This document shows, piece after piece, positions 1 through 8,690 of a stretch of 44,509 nt of DNA. A model generated the notes under the pieces. That model saw nothing but the letters and a program-made list of their open reading frames with translations. It had not been told where the DNA came from and made no database searches. A program made the translations under genes and the position numbers. Source of the stretch: Paenibacillus sp. N3.4 (GTDB lineage Bacteria; Bacillota; Bacilli; Paenibacillales; NBRC-103111); assembly GCF_008017805.1 (NCBI RefSeq), contig NZ_VRTT01000060.1, positions 1-44,509 on the forward strand. The letters are read 5' to 3'. Within the stretch, counting starts at the first letter, position 1; every line of letters starts with the position of its first letter.

Positions 1-2793
1 TTCACGGCTACCGCCGCCACCGGCTTTGATTGGTGGTACAATGACTTGGGTAGGAGTACTCTCTGTCTTACCGATATTTTGTTTGGTGACATAGAGCGTT
101 TCTCCAGGAAGACCGAAATTAATAATAGAAACAGTGACAGAGTTTGCTCCTGTTCCTGCAATGGCCTGACCGATCAACGAGAGGTTAGCATTGTATACGC
201 GAATTCGGTCGCCCGCCTGTAAACCGTTTACTGTGACTGTATCGTTTGATGTGGCATTTTTGACGAGTGTAATCGATTCGGTCGCTGGATTAGGCGTTGT
301 ATATCTCGAGAAAAATTTAGGGTATATATAATTTGCTTGTCTCCCGTCAGGCGTTTCGACAACAATAGCTATACCATATGCAGAATTGGGTACTTGCTTC
401 AAATCTAATTGAAGTGAATAAGCAGCCTTTCCTACTGCAACTTCAACCAAGGGTGTACCGAAAGTGCTGTCATCATTAATATAATAAACCCGGTATATGG
501 TTCCGGCTGTTTCTTTTTTAGCGGGCTTCCACTGGAGTGTGCCCTTGAATTCACCAGAAACATCCTTATCTGCAGTCAGAGTAACTTGATTTGGCAAATA
601 AGTTGGAGTGTCCCATAGCGGGAAAACAACAGGTGTATTAATAATAGATTCAGAGTCATCCACCTTTACATAAGAAAAGACTCCTAAAGAAACAGCCTCT
701 TCAGGTACAGAGTTATTATTTAATTTAAAATCTAGGGTTCCGTCGGCTAGAGTTGTCACATTCATAATGTTCATGTATCCCACAGGCTTTTGGTTTAAAT
801 CCAGAAAATTAATTTGATACCTTGAAATGCTGTCCTTATCTCCAGCAGGTTTCATATATATATGACCACTGATTCGGTTTTCTTGTGTGTCGTCATCCCA
901 AAGAAACGGTTTTTTTGGAAGTAATTGTGTGTGAATGAATGAATTGATATCTGACAAACTCGAGAATCTGTAAATTCCTAATTTGGTTGATAAGAAAATC
1001 TGGCCATCCCCCCCAACGAATGCACCAGTAATTGGAAAAGGTAAGTCTTCAAGTTTTAGGAATGTATTTCGATCATAAATCGCTTTTTGACCAAATACGA
1101 GAGAACCTTTAGCATAAAGAACAGAATCGGGATAAGTGCCATACACGACTCCCGTAACACTGTATCGTTTATTTCCATAAAAAAACTCGTTTTCATCTTT
1201 CAATAATTTCCCGCTATATTCTAAAGAGTTTAGAGGGAAAATTGCTTCACCTGTAAGTGGTGTGGTAGGAGTAATTTTAAATATGCTGTTAGAGTAATAA
1301 ACATTCCCTACTCCATATATGGCGCTCGTGACCGTATCATAGAAAGCTCCACCTGAATTGAATTTCATTGGTAGTGACTTGTCCGCCAAGGAGCGGTTCG
1401 TTCCATATACTGAATCATACACTCTCATTTCGCCTACAGAATCTTGACTCCAATAGTAAATCAGATTATTTGCCGGGTATACAAAATCGGGGTTGGAACC
1501 AAGAGAATAGCGGACGATTTGTGTCGCCCCTCCGGTTTCATATATCGTGTCAGCTACTACAATATGGGTCTCTCCTTTAAGTGCTATAAACAACTTGTCA
1601 TTTTGTAGTTTAATATCAGTTGGATTAGCACCAACTACCTGTTGCTTCACAATAGACATATCGCTTTTGCGGATGACAAGCAGTTCGTTGGTAGCTTTCG
1701 ATACGACATATAAATAGGGGGAGGAATCGTCTGTCGTCCAGGAGGATATAGGATCACTCATTTTGACGTAACTTCCGTAAGAGCTTGATTGCATGGCGTA
1801 GGAGTGTGAGAGGTCAAGTTGGAACGCTTCGATAGAATTATGGCTGTATGAGCTATCGTACACATAAACAGTTCCACTACTACCTAGAAGTCCACTACTT
1901 ATTTCATACGGAAGATCTGCCAGTTTTACACCGGTTTCTTTATTAAAAACAGATTGGCTTGTTAAAACATAGTTTCCGTTAACATCCAGTATTTTAGAAA
2001 TTAGATAGCTATAACCACCGTAGCGTTTGTAGGCACCATTAATTTCTGTGAGGTCACCTGCATTTAATTTGGAACCACCGAAAAACACGTTATTACCGTC
2101 AAAGAACAATTTACTATTAGGGTAAGCAAACCCGTAGCCACCATTATAGTTGCTTGAGCTTACAAGTGTGTTGGTCAAATAGTTGAATGCAGAAAGCTTG
2201 GAACCAGAAGTGCCAGTTTCACCAACGTAAAGGATATGCTTAGATTCATCTGCTGCAAAGACAGCACCAAATTGACTTGTATTTATTTTTACATTGGTAC
2301 CATTGCTTCGATTATATGCATAACTCTCCCAATTGGAAGTGCCGTAAAATAAGTAATCGGATGTTGCAGCGACTGATATGGGATGCACGTTGATCGCGAT
2401 GGGGGTTAATAATGTTTGCGAAATAAGGTCTACAGGCTGAATAAGAGTCGCACCTGATAGAGCAACAAATAGTGTATTCCCGTTGCGTGCAATGCTTACA
2501 GGCTGTGAGCCGACCACAATTTCCTTTTGAATAGATAAGTCTGCTGCACGAATAAAATAAAGCTTGTTTGTGCTGCTGGATACGGCATACATATACCCTG
2601 CATCCCAATCAGCTAGCCAATCGCTAATACCCTGTGAGAAGGCCAGAGATTTAACTGGCAGATTTTTATCTGTAGTGACTGCTGCTGTGTCCGCATGAGC
2701 GTGTGGAATGGTTGTATGTAATCCACTGAAAAATAAAGATAACATGATTAACCAAGCAAGAGTTGTCTTGCTTATAGCCTGACGTAATTGCAT
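1..2793 (-). CDS. Large secreted beta-propeller/FN3-like surface protein (3' end missing)
   Basis: The reading frame is open from an ATG at 2793 to the left edge (931 codons), so the C-terminus is outside the window. A GGAGG ribosome site lies about 10 bases before the ATG. Residues 1-34 form a signal peptide with hydrophobic core LAWLIMLSLFF and an AHA cleavage site, so the product is exported. Two related segments (about residues 68-104 and 358-398) share the pattern LYxxxxxxxxLxVIRxxDxSIxK and then VVGxxPxxI, as in YncE/NHL-type propeller blades, suggesting a duplicated propeller. Around residues 730-830 a fibronectin-III-like stretch ends with YRVYYIND-type strands. The visible end is a GGGGS linker, which in such proteins usually precedes another module such as SLH or copper-amine-oxidase-N. 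No enzymatic motif is visible. Role inferred: cell-surface or extracellular binding protein. Confidence 0.75.
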   Translation of the reverse strand, partial: MQLRQAISKTTLAWLIMLSLFFSGLHTTIPHAHADTAAVTTDKNLPVKSLAFSQGISDWLADWDAGYMYAVSSSTNKLYFIRAADLSIQKEIVVGSQPVSIARNGNTLFVALSGATLIQPVDLISQTLLTPIAINVHPISVAATSDYLFYGTSNWESYAYNRSNGTNVKINTSQFGAVFAADESKHILYVGETGTSGSKLSAFNYLTNTLVSSSNYNGGYGFAYPNSKLFFDGNNVFFGGSKLNAGDLTEINGAYKRYGGYSYLISKILDVNGNYVLTSQSVFNKETGVKLADLPYEISSGLLGSSGTVYVYDSSYSHNSIEAFQLDLSHSYAMQSSSYGSYVKMSDPISSWTTDDSSPYLYVVSKATNELLVIRKSDMSIVKQQVVGANPTDIKLQNDKLFIALKGETHIVVADTIYETGGATQIVRYSLGSNPDFVYPANNLIYYWSQDSVGEMRVYDSVYGTNRSLADKSLPMKFNSGGAFYDTVTSAIYGVGNVYYSNSIFKITPTTPLTGEAIFPLNSLEYSGKLLKDENEFFYGNKRYSVTGVVYGTYPDSVLYAKGSLVFGQKAIYDRNTFLKLEDLPFPITGAFVGGDGQIFLSTKLGIYRFSSLSDINSFIHTQLLPKKPFLWDDDTQENRISGHIYMKPAGDKDSISRYQINFLDLNQKPVGYMNIMNVTTLADGTLDFKLNNNSVPEEAVSLGVFSYVKVDDSESIINTPVVFPLWDTPTYLPNQVTLTADKDVSGEFKGTLQWKPAKKETAGTIYRVYYINDDSTFGTPLVEVAVGKAAYSLQLDLKQVPNSAYGIAIVVETPDGRQANYIYPKFFSRYTTPNPATESITLVKNATSNDTVTVNGLQAGDRIRVYNANLSLIGQAIAGTGANSVTVSIINFGLPGETLYVTKQNIGKTESTPTQVIVPPIKAGGGGSRE

Positions 2794-3005
2794 GACGAAG
2801 CATCCTCCATTGATCTGTAATATAAAATATAACTTCTATTATAGTTCGACCTAATGAAGATGTTTCCTCTATTCCCAATAAATTCATTTATTGTTTTTTT
2901 GTTAAAGCTCCTAGGTGTTTGGTGATTATTGGTAGAGTGCAGTGAGGATGGAAGCTTTTTATTTTTATAATAAAGTGCCGCCATGTTAAGGCTCGGATTT
3001 TTTGA

Positions 3006-3011
3006 TACAAT
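3006..3011 (+). promoter_or_regulatory. Probable -10 element for the TPR gene
   Basis: TACAAT lies 40 bases before the TPR start codon. No good -35 box is visible 16-18 bases upstream, so this is a weak promoter call. Confidence 0.3.
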
Positions 3012-3050
3012 ATATGTAACTTAAGAGTCTTGCAGAGGAGAGTTGAATTC

Positions 3051-3884
3051 ATGCCGCCAATTTTAAAAAGCTTACTTAAAAACATCCTTGTACTTGCGGT
3101 TATTTTGATCGGTTTTAAGATGAACTGGCTGTTAGGAACGGCTATCATAGTAGTGATGGTAGGTTACTTTGTTTATACAAACCGTTCTGCCTTGTATGCG
3201 CAGAGAGGGAATGTGGCCTATATGAAGGGTGATCGCGACCAAGCATTGATGTTGATGGAAAAAGCTTATCGTTCCAAAGCCATGCTGCCGAAACATCAGA
3301 TCGGCTATGGCTATTTGTTGATGAAAACAGGGGACCTTAGCAAGGCTGAGAACGTGATCGATGAGGTTCTTCATAAAACAAAAGCTAAAGACATGCTCAT
3401 GCAGGCAAAGCTCAATTTGGCAACGGTTTACTGGTTACAGAACAAACGGGACGAGGCTTATAGCATTTTGGAGGAGATATCACAGGAGGTTAAGAACACG
3501 CTGGTTTATGGGAATTTTGGTTATTTTCAAATACTGCGCGGCGACCTGGAAGCAGCTCTTGTGTATAATCTCGAAGCCTATGCCTTTAATGACAGCGATC
3601 TGACGATTATGGACAATCTTGCGCAAAACTATTATTTGCTCGGCAGACTCCATGAGGCAGATGAGATGTACTCCAAGGTGATGGCAAAAACGCCCAAGCA
3701 CGCTGATTCCTATTATTATTATGCATTAACGCTGGAGCAACTCGGCCGAAAGCAGGAAGCTCGGGAGCAAATTGAAAAGGCGCTTGAGAAAGAACTTGCG
3801 CTCATTACCCCTTTGACCAGGGAGGATATTGTCGGGTTAGCAGATACTTTGGGTAGCGATGATGATGGACATGTTCAAGAGTAA
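3051..3884 (+). CDS. Membrane-anchored tetratricopeptide repeat protein
   Basis: The ATG at 3051 is preceded by AGAGGAG at 3034-3040. An upstream in-frame TTG at 3030 has no ribosome site. The product is 277 aa. Residues 1-42 hold two hydrophobic segments (LLKNILVLAVILIGF and LLGTAIIVVMVGYFV), so the protein is anchored in the membrane. The rest consists of about five TPR units with the usual G/A/Y spacing, for example GNVAYMKGDRDQALMLMEKA and ALTLEQLGRKQEAREQIEKA. TPR proteins act as protein-protein scaffolds; no partner is evident from the neighbours. It stands alone and is followed by a terminator. Confidence 0.85.
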   Translation: MPPILKSLLKNILVLAVILIGFKMNWLLGTAIIVVMVGYFVYTNRSALYAQRGNVAYMKGDRDQALMLMEKAYRSKAMLPKHQIGYGYLLMKTGDLSKAENVIDEVLHKTKAKDMLMQAKLNLATVYWLQNKRDEAYSILEEISQEVKNTLVYGNFGYFQILRGDLEAALVYNLEAYAFNDSDLTIMDNLAQNYYLLGRLHEADEMYSKVMAKTPKHADSYYYYALTLEQLGRKQEAREQIEKALEKELALITPLTREDIVGLADTLGSDDDGHVQE

Positions 3885-3903
3885 GGAGCATGAAGTAAGT
3901 TAA

Positions 3904-3946
3904 AAAGCTACATACCTGCTGTTGAGTGGGCATGCAGCTTTTTTGT
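3904..3946 (+). terminator. Rho-independent terminator after TPR gene
   Basis: AAGCTACATACC pairs with GGGCATGCAGCTT, with two A-C mismatches, and is followed by a run of T. It sits 20 bases after the stop codon. Confidence 0.65.
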
Positions 3947-4085
3947 TCCACCATGTTGGGTGGTCGTTACACATTGGTCATCCGGCTCCTACGGTTTTTG
4001 CATCATACAATCACCTGAAATGCTCCAAAGAGATTTCCATTCATCGTTATCACGGTCATGAGTTTAATCATCCCTCAGGTTTAGG

Positions 4086-5507
4086 TTATTTTGTTGATAT
4101 CTCAACCGTACTGGTTTGTGGATTCCATTGAACATTCGCTCCAAGGGATTCTCCGATAAAGCGAACAGGTACAAGTATACTGCCACTAATTACAGTAGGA
4201 GGAGTCTCCAGTTCAATGGATTGTTCGTTCACCTTGGCTATGGGATTCCCATTAGTTAGGATGATGGTATGCTTTCCTTTAGTAGCTGTTACGGTTGAAG
4301 TATTTTCGTCCCAATATACAGTAACACCTAGAGACTCAAATATTTTTCGCAAGGGGACCAGAGTAGTTCCATTAACTATAACCGGTTGCTGCGCAAAGGA
4401 AAGTGTAGATCCATCAAGTTGTATACTAATTAATTCATTGGGAGGTGTGAAATCGGAATCACTGCTTTTAATCCAAACCGGTACAGTTCTGTACCATTCA
4501 GTTCCGTCACCACTGTATCCTCCGCCCCATGACCATAGTGTTCCATCTTCACGAAGTGCCATAGAGCGAAATCCTGTTCCTTGAGCAGCAATTTTATTGA
4601 TTTTTTGAACCCCTTTGACTTGAACGGGTACGTCGCTATTTTCATAAGATCCTATCCCTAATTGGCCTCCGCGATTATCACCACTAGCCCATACAGTTCT
4701 ATCTTTTTTCAGAAAAAGAGGGCCACCTGCAGTAGCTTGAATATCAATAACATCTTGAATATCTTTTATTTTTCGTGGTGGCGCAGCATTTGCTGTATCT
4801 TTATCGGCAACAACTCCTTGACCGCTGGAACCAAACACCCATACGGTGCCATCCTTTTTCAACGCATATGATTCGAGTCCTCCTGCAGCAATCTTCGTTA
4901 TTTCACTTAACTCTTTAATTTGTAGAGATTTTCCCGAGCGTCTAGTCCAGACGCTTCCATCTTTTTCGAGTACAATTAAATTATTACCATAACCTGATGA
5001 TGCGGAAACGACGTTTTTAAACTCTAACCGAACTGGAGTATTGGAACACTCCCAAAGGGTTCCATCATCTTGAATGGCAAAACTGTGAGTCCAATCACCA
5101 GCGATTTGTACGATATGAGAAAGACCTTGAATTTGAACAGGTAATGCTTTTTGACTACCCCAGGTCCAAACGGTTCCATCATTTTTTATTGCAAGTGCAC
5201 GCGAGGCACCTCCTGCAATAGCTTTCACGTTTTCTAATCCACTTACTTTAGTTGGAATCTTCGTATTCAGTGCTTCTTCACCCTGTTCGCCATTTCCGAG
5301 AACACCCAGGCGATTGTTTTCCCCCCAAGCCCAAACCGTACCGTCCTGTTTGATGCCTAAGCTGAATGACCCGCCTACAGCAATATCTTTCCAACCGTTC
5401 ATACCTTCTTCCGCCTGAATGGTTGTACCAGAAATCACCATATAAGTTAGAGCTAGTGTAAGTAGCATTACAAGTTTGAGTAGAATACGCCTTTTTTTAA
5501 TATTCAT
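4086..5507 (-). CDS. Secreted RCC1-repeat protein with copper-amine-oxidase-N domain
   Basis: The product is 473 aa with a signal peptide (LVMLLTLALTYMVISG, predicted cleavage after TTIQA near residue 32). Residues 38-350 contain seven repeats of the RCC1/YjgC-like type, each ending in a DGTVWxWG motif (for example KQDGTVWAWG, KNDGTVWTWG, REDGTLWSWG). Seven units match one complete seven-bladed propeller. Residues about 355-473 form a copper-amine-oxidase-N-terminal-like domain, with twin VPLRxIFESLG and VPVRFIGESLG motifs. This is a common wall-associated module in Paenibacillus. Start chosen at the ATG with GGGGAG upstream. Function inferred: extracellular or wall-bound binding protein. No catalytic residues are recognised. 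Confidence 0.85.
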   Translation of the reverse strand: MNIKKRRILLKLVMLLTLALTYMVISGTTIQAEEGMNGWKDIAVGGSFSLGIKQDGTVWAWGENNRLGVLGNGEQGEEALNTKIPTKVSGLENVKAIAGGASRALAIKNDGTVWTWGSQKALPVQIQGLSHIVQIAGDWTHSFAIQDDGTLWECSNTPVRLEFKNVVSASSGYGNNLIVLEKDGSVWTRRSGKSLQIKELSEITKIAAGGLESYALKKDGTVWVFGSSGQGVVADKDTANAAPPRKIKDIQDVIDIQATAGGPLFLKKDRTVWASGDNRGGQLGIGSYENSDVPVQVKGVQKINKIAAQGTGFRSMALREDGTLWSWGGGYSGDGTEWYRTVPVWIKSSDSDFTPPNELISIQLDGSTLSFAQQPVIVNGTTLVPLRKIFESLGVTVYWDENTSTVTATKGKHTIILTNGNPIAKVNEQSIELETPPTVISGSILVPVRFIGESLGANVQWNPQTSTVEISTK

Positions 5508-5670
5508 GTTTCCTGCTCCCCCCGAAAGACAAAATATTTATAGTAATACATCTTCTTTGTGAAATGGTTATTTCCTCCATTCATTTACTTCCATTGGAAA
5601 GTATCCAAGGTCCCATCAAATAAATGCCTGATAAGCACTTTACCTGTAAATGTCGAAAATTACTGCTTCA

Positions 5671-5701
5671 TTGAGACCAAATCTAGGCTGAGACGTATAA
5701 A
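5671..5701 (+). promoter_or_regulatory. Probable sigma-A promoter of the 5757 operon
   Basis: TTGAGA (5671-5676) and TATAAA (5696-5701) are separated by 19 bases. They lie 56 bases before the start codon, and GGAGGT at 5742-5747 is the ribosome site. Confidence 0.45.
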
Positions 5702-5756
5702 ATAGGACGAAAGTGATAAAACTTTCATATTAACCATACGTGGAGGTCATGACACA

Positions 5757-6188
5757 ATGTTTAAGAAATTAGTAGTGCTGATTATGGCAAGTATGTTGGT
5801 GTTGTCCTTTACCGTGCCAACGCTGGTTGAAGCAAAGTCTTCTTACAAAGCGCCTCGCAAAAGCTACACACCGACACAGCAACAAAAGGCGCCTGCCAAT
5901 AACGTTTCTAAAAATGAGCCTAGCAGTTCAACGGCAAAAACGCCCGGCGCTGCGACAACACCGACTAAACCCGGATTTTTCAGCGGCGGCTTAATGAAAG
6001 GGATGTTAATCGGTGGAATGGCAGGTCTGTTGTTTGGAGGCTTATTTGGCGGGATGGGGGCACTTGGTAATATACTTGGGCTATTAGTGAACGTACTTGC
6101 CGTTGTTGCCCTGATTGTCGTGATTATGAAGATTGTAACTTTCTTCAGACAAAGAAGGAAGTCTAATCAGGATCAGACGAGGTACTAA
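5757..6188 (+). CDS. Small exported/membrane protein with glycine-zipper segment
   Basis: The product is 143 aa. The N-terminal segment (VVLIMASMLVLSFTVPTLVEA) is a signal peptide. Residues about 27-78 are a Lys/Pro/Thr-rich, low-complexity stretch. Residues about 80-130 are Gly-rich and hydrophobic (GGLMKGMLIGGMAGLLFGGL, then LLVNVLAVVALIVVIMKIV), giving two membrane passes, and the tail is basic. The Gly-rich hydrophobic block resembles the region that precedes the Tim44-like domain in bacterial Tim44-type proteins, but the Tim44 domain itself is absent. The YxcD-like gene follows after 2 bases, so the two are surely co-transcribed. No function is assigned. Confidence 0.7.
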   Translation: MFKKLVVLIMASMLVLSFTVPTLVEAKSSYKAPRKSYTPTQQQKAPANNVSKNEPSSSTAKTPGAATTPTKPGFFSGGLMKGMLIGGMAGLLFGGLFGGMGALGNILGLLVNVLAVVALIVVIMKIVTFFRQRRKSNQDQTRY

Positions 6189-6190
6189 GC

Positions 6191-6469
6191 ATGCGTTTAA
6201 CCGAACAAGAAATCGTGAATGCAATTTGTTTGAATATGGCCGAACGCAAAGGTCTCAAGCCAGATGAGGTTGACGTTGAGCTGATGTGGGACGAGGATTT
6301 AGGGTTTTCAGCGGAAGTTTTTGCCGGAGGTCGCAGCCAAATACTGACGCAAGGAAACCTGTTTGAAACCATCGTGCAATATTTGTTCAGTCAATATCAG
6401 ATGCGAGTTTTTTGGGATCAGATCCAATTGACTTTGGATGAAGAGATCATCGCTGACATAGCGGTATAA
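6191..6469 (+). CDS. YxcD-like (DUF2653) protein
   Basis: A 92-aa, acidic, soluble protein starting MRLTEQEIVNAICLNMAER. Length and opening match the YxcD/DUF2653 family of Bacillales, whose function is unknown. There is no signal peptide or membrane segment. It starts 2 bases after the preceding membrane protein gene, so the pair forms an operon that ends at the strong hairpin at 6521-6564. Family assignment is from memory of the family pattern, not a search. Confidence 0.65.
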   Translation: MRLTEQEIVNAICLNMAERKGLKPDEVDVELMWDEDLGFSAEVFAGGRSQILTQGNLFETIVQYLFSQYQMRVFWDQIQLTLDEEIIADIAV

Positions 6470-6520
6470 AAGAACTTACCCTCTATTAGTTAATGATCTA
6501 AAGTAAATGCAATTGTTTAA

Positions 6521-6564
6521 AAAACAAGGGAGACACGTGTTATAAACGTATCTCCCTTGTTTTT
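6521..6564. terminator. Bidirectional terminator between yxcD-like gene and fic
   Basis: AAAACAAGGGAGA pairs perfectly with TCTCCCTTGTTTT. A-runs on one side and T-runs on the other allow termination of both convergent genes. Confidence 0.85.
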
Positions 6565-6585
6565 GTCTTATACTAAATTAGAATC

Positions 6586-7725
6586 TCAATCGACAATAGA
6601 GATCATATATTCTCCCCGATTTTCACCAGGTCTAATTACCCCTAAATCTTTCAGCCTTGATAAATTTTTAGCAATACTTGATGAAGAGGCGTCTAAAGTA
6701 TCATCAAATAACTGCCTGTGGAACATTTCACCATCCTCCATTCTAGCTATAAGCTCAAACATTGTCTTCGCATGGCCTTTGCCAAGTATCTCGCGAATAT
6801 GTTTGATTTTGTCATATCTTTGTAGCTCATTAAGTACTTTTGTGAGAGAAGCATTCACACATTCTAGATAAAAAATAAGGAAAGGTTTTAAATCACCTTG
6901 TGTAGCTAGCATTAAAGTATCGTAATAATCTTCAATTCGTTTGTCGAAATATTCTTCAACACAAAAAGCATCTTTGATCTTAGAAAGATCGTTATGAATG
7001 AATCCTACCAAAGTGGAAAATGCCCGAGCCGTTCGTCCGTTACCGTCAGGAAATGGATGGACGTATCCTATTATATGATGGGTAATGCCGGATATCAGTA
7101 GCGGATGAATCTTTCTCTCATGTTTAACTTCAGAATCATAGGCATTTAAACATCCCGTTACACTAGTATATAACCAAGAAAAGTATGCGCTCATTAAATA
7201 GGGAACTTCACTAAAGGCTGGTGGTTGATAACTAACGTGTCCGTCACCGTCGTGAAGAGCAACAGGAATATGCCGATACCCATCCGGATACCCGGTTAAA
7301 TCTTTCATGAGTACTTGTTGTATTTTTTTCAAAACAGGTTCATCCATATCAGAAAAATCCCTATACGGATCTAAATCATAGATGAGCTCATAAGTTTCAA
7401 AAACATTTCTTACCTCAAGTTGTGCTTTCTGTTTTATAGTTATTGGATTTTTTTTGTAGTGTTGATAAAGCTGTTCGACTTCTTTATATTCCAATTTGTT
7501 TTGTTCTATTTTGGTTGTGAAATGTGCAGTCCTAACTAATGAATTACGCAGGATGGTTGGTTTCAGTGGATGACTTTTGAGTCCCAATCTGGCCAGTGCA
7601 CCGATATTTCTTTCTGCTTCAAGAATAAGTTGCTGAATATCGTAGTCGAAGGGGTTAACATTAGGCCGATACACCAATCGGTCCTCTTCATACTTAAAAT
7701 GTTCGGATGAAAAAGTGTAAGTCAT
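6586..7725 (-). CDS. Fic-family protein adenylyltransferase (class II)
   Basis: The product is 379 aa. It contains a complete Fic motif, HPFPDGNGRTAR (H223-R234), with the catalytic His, the Asp/Gly-Asn-Gly-Arg anion-binding loop and the second Arg. Fic enzymes transfer AMP or related groups from nucleotides to Ser/Thr/Tyr of target proteins. An inhibitory helix is present N-terminally: TTKIE at 70-74 fits the (S/T)xxxE part of the consensus with Glu74 as inhibitor. The residue after it is Gln, where Gly or Asn is usual. N-terminal inhibition makes it class II. Residues about 300-379 look like a winged helix (SSSSIAKNLSRLKDLGVI, then GEYMIS), typical of Fic proteins that control themselves or bind DNA. 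The start has AAGGAG upstream. It is a single gene with no separate antitoxin beside it. Confidence 0.9.
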   Translation of the reverse strand: MTYTFSSEHFKYEEDRLVYRPNVNPFDYDIQQLILEAERNIGALARLGLKSHPLKPTILRNSLVRTAHFTTKIEQNKLEYKEVEQLYQHYKKNPITIKQKAQLEVRNVFETYELIYDLDPYRDFSDMDEPVLKKIQQVLMKDLTGYPDGYRHIPVALHDGDGHVSYQPPAFSEVPYLMSAYFSWLYTSVTGCLNAYDSEVKHERKIHPLLISGITHHIIGYVHPFPDGNGRTARAFSTLVGFIHNDLSKIKDAFCVEEYFDKRIEDYYDTLMLATQGDLKPFLIFYLECVNASLTKVLNELQRYDKIKHIREILGKGHAKTMFELIARMEDGEMFHRQLFDDTLDASSSSIAKNLSRLKDLGVIRPGENRGEYMISIVD

Positions 7726-7914
7726 TGTATATCACTCCTTTACACTTAAAAATGCTTATATAGCAAGGGTTATAGTTATTTATTATTGTATTCCATTATA
7801 TCTATTATGTACACGTATTGTTACAGATAAACCAGCCACATTTCTTGCGACTAACTTTCTAAGCTCCACATAGTAGGAATACTTGTCTCACAACCCGCAT
7901 ATCCATAAACAAAA

Positions 7915-7985
7915 GCATACAGCAGGCAAAGGTGCCTCAGGTCTAAGAACGTCATATTGTTCTCTGCACCGAGGCACCTTTTTGT
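7915..7985 (+). terminator. Leader terminator of the EUT operon with overlapping small hairpin
   Basis: AAAGGTGCCTC (7929-7939) pairs with GAGGCACCTTT near 7971-7981, followed by TTTTTG. An inner AGAAC/GTTCT stem extends the hairpin, giving an intrinsic terminator in the 5' leader of eutL. A second short hairpin (AGGC, loop AAAGGT, GCCT) overlaps the left arm and would exclude the terminator. Its six-base loop has A at position 1 and G at position 4, as in the RNA targets of the ANTAR antiterminator EutV. No convincing partner hairpin was found upstream and no eutV/eutW is in the window, so control by EutV is an inference. Confidence 0.6.
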
Positions 7986-8008
7986 TTCTAATCATTCGGG
8001 GTGAAGAG

Positions 8009-8674
8009 GTGAAAGGAGTGAAACTACAACCGATTCGAGCCATTCCGCTCGCCATCAGGATTATCCCTCATGTCGATGCCGGTTTGGCGCTTCAGTTGGA
8101 ATTGAAGCCAGGCATTCGCAGCCTCGGTTTGTTAACGTCAAGTATCGATGATGTTGGCTATACAGCTATTGATGAAGCGACGAAACATGCAGCGGTAGAT
8201 GTGGTGTATGCCCGTTCATTTTATGCGGGGTCAGGACATGCCTCTGGACCTTTATCTGGTGAGTTTATTGGGATCATCGGTGGAGCATCTCCTGCTGAAG
8301 TGAAAAGCGGGCTTGATGCTGCTGTTCAAGTGATGGAGACAGGAGCTTGTTTTTACTCCCTCAATGACGAGGGAACGCATGCTTATTATGCGCATGTGGT
8401 GTCCAGATCAGGTTCTTATCTATCCACGTTGGCGAACATTCAAGAAGGAGAGCCACTTGCCTATTTAATTGCTCCGCCACTAGAAGCTATTTATGGACTA
8501 GATGCTGCTCTCAAAGCAGCCGATGTGCGAATGTGCAAGTTCTATGGGCCTCCGACGGAGACGAACTTTGCCGGAGGATTATTGACAGGCAGTCAATCTG
8601 CCTGTTCGGCAGCAGCAGAAGCGTTCGCGGAAGCCGTAAGGAGTATTGCTCAAGAGCCAAAGAAAATAGGTTAA
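8009..8674 (+). CDS. eutL: EutL trimeric microcompartment shell protein
   Basis: EutL is a BMC-T shell protein: two fused BMC domains, trimer, with a gated central pore in the ethanolamine microcompartment. The sequence carries the family landmarks LKPGIRSLGLLTS, DDVGYTAIDEATK, DVVYARSFYAGSG, HVVSRSGSYLS, GEPLAYLIAPPLEA and YGPPTETNFAGGLLTGSQSA, along the whole length of about 220 residues. The frame is open further upstream, but that part crosses the leader terminator and does not look like EutL. GTG at 8009, with GGGGTG 5 bases upstream, gives the usual length; GTG at 8018 is possible. It is the first gene of the EUT operon. Confidence 0.92.
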   Translation: MKGVKLQPIRAIPLAIRIIPHVDAGLALQLELKPGIRSLGLLTSSIDDVGYTAIDEATKHAAVDVVYARSFYAGSGHASGPLSGEFIGIIGGASPAEVKSGLDAAVQVMETGACFYSLNDEGTHAYYAHVVSRSGSYLSTLANIQEGEPLAYLIAPPLEAIYGLDAALKAADVRMCKFYGPPTETNFAGGLLTGSQSACSAAAEAFAEAVRSIAQEPKKIG

Positions 8675-8690
8675 GAAGCGGGTGTTTCCT

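Noticed and set aside
7740..7810. Sigma-A promoter of the EUT operon
   Set aside because: Several AT-rich -10-like strings are present, but no -35/-10 pair with 16-19 bases spacing could be chosen.
7883..8008. Upstream extension of the eutL reading frame to an ATG at 7883
   Set aside because: It runs through the leader terminator hairpin and its product does not resemble the start of EutL.
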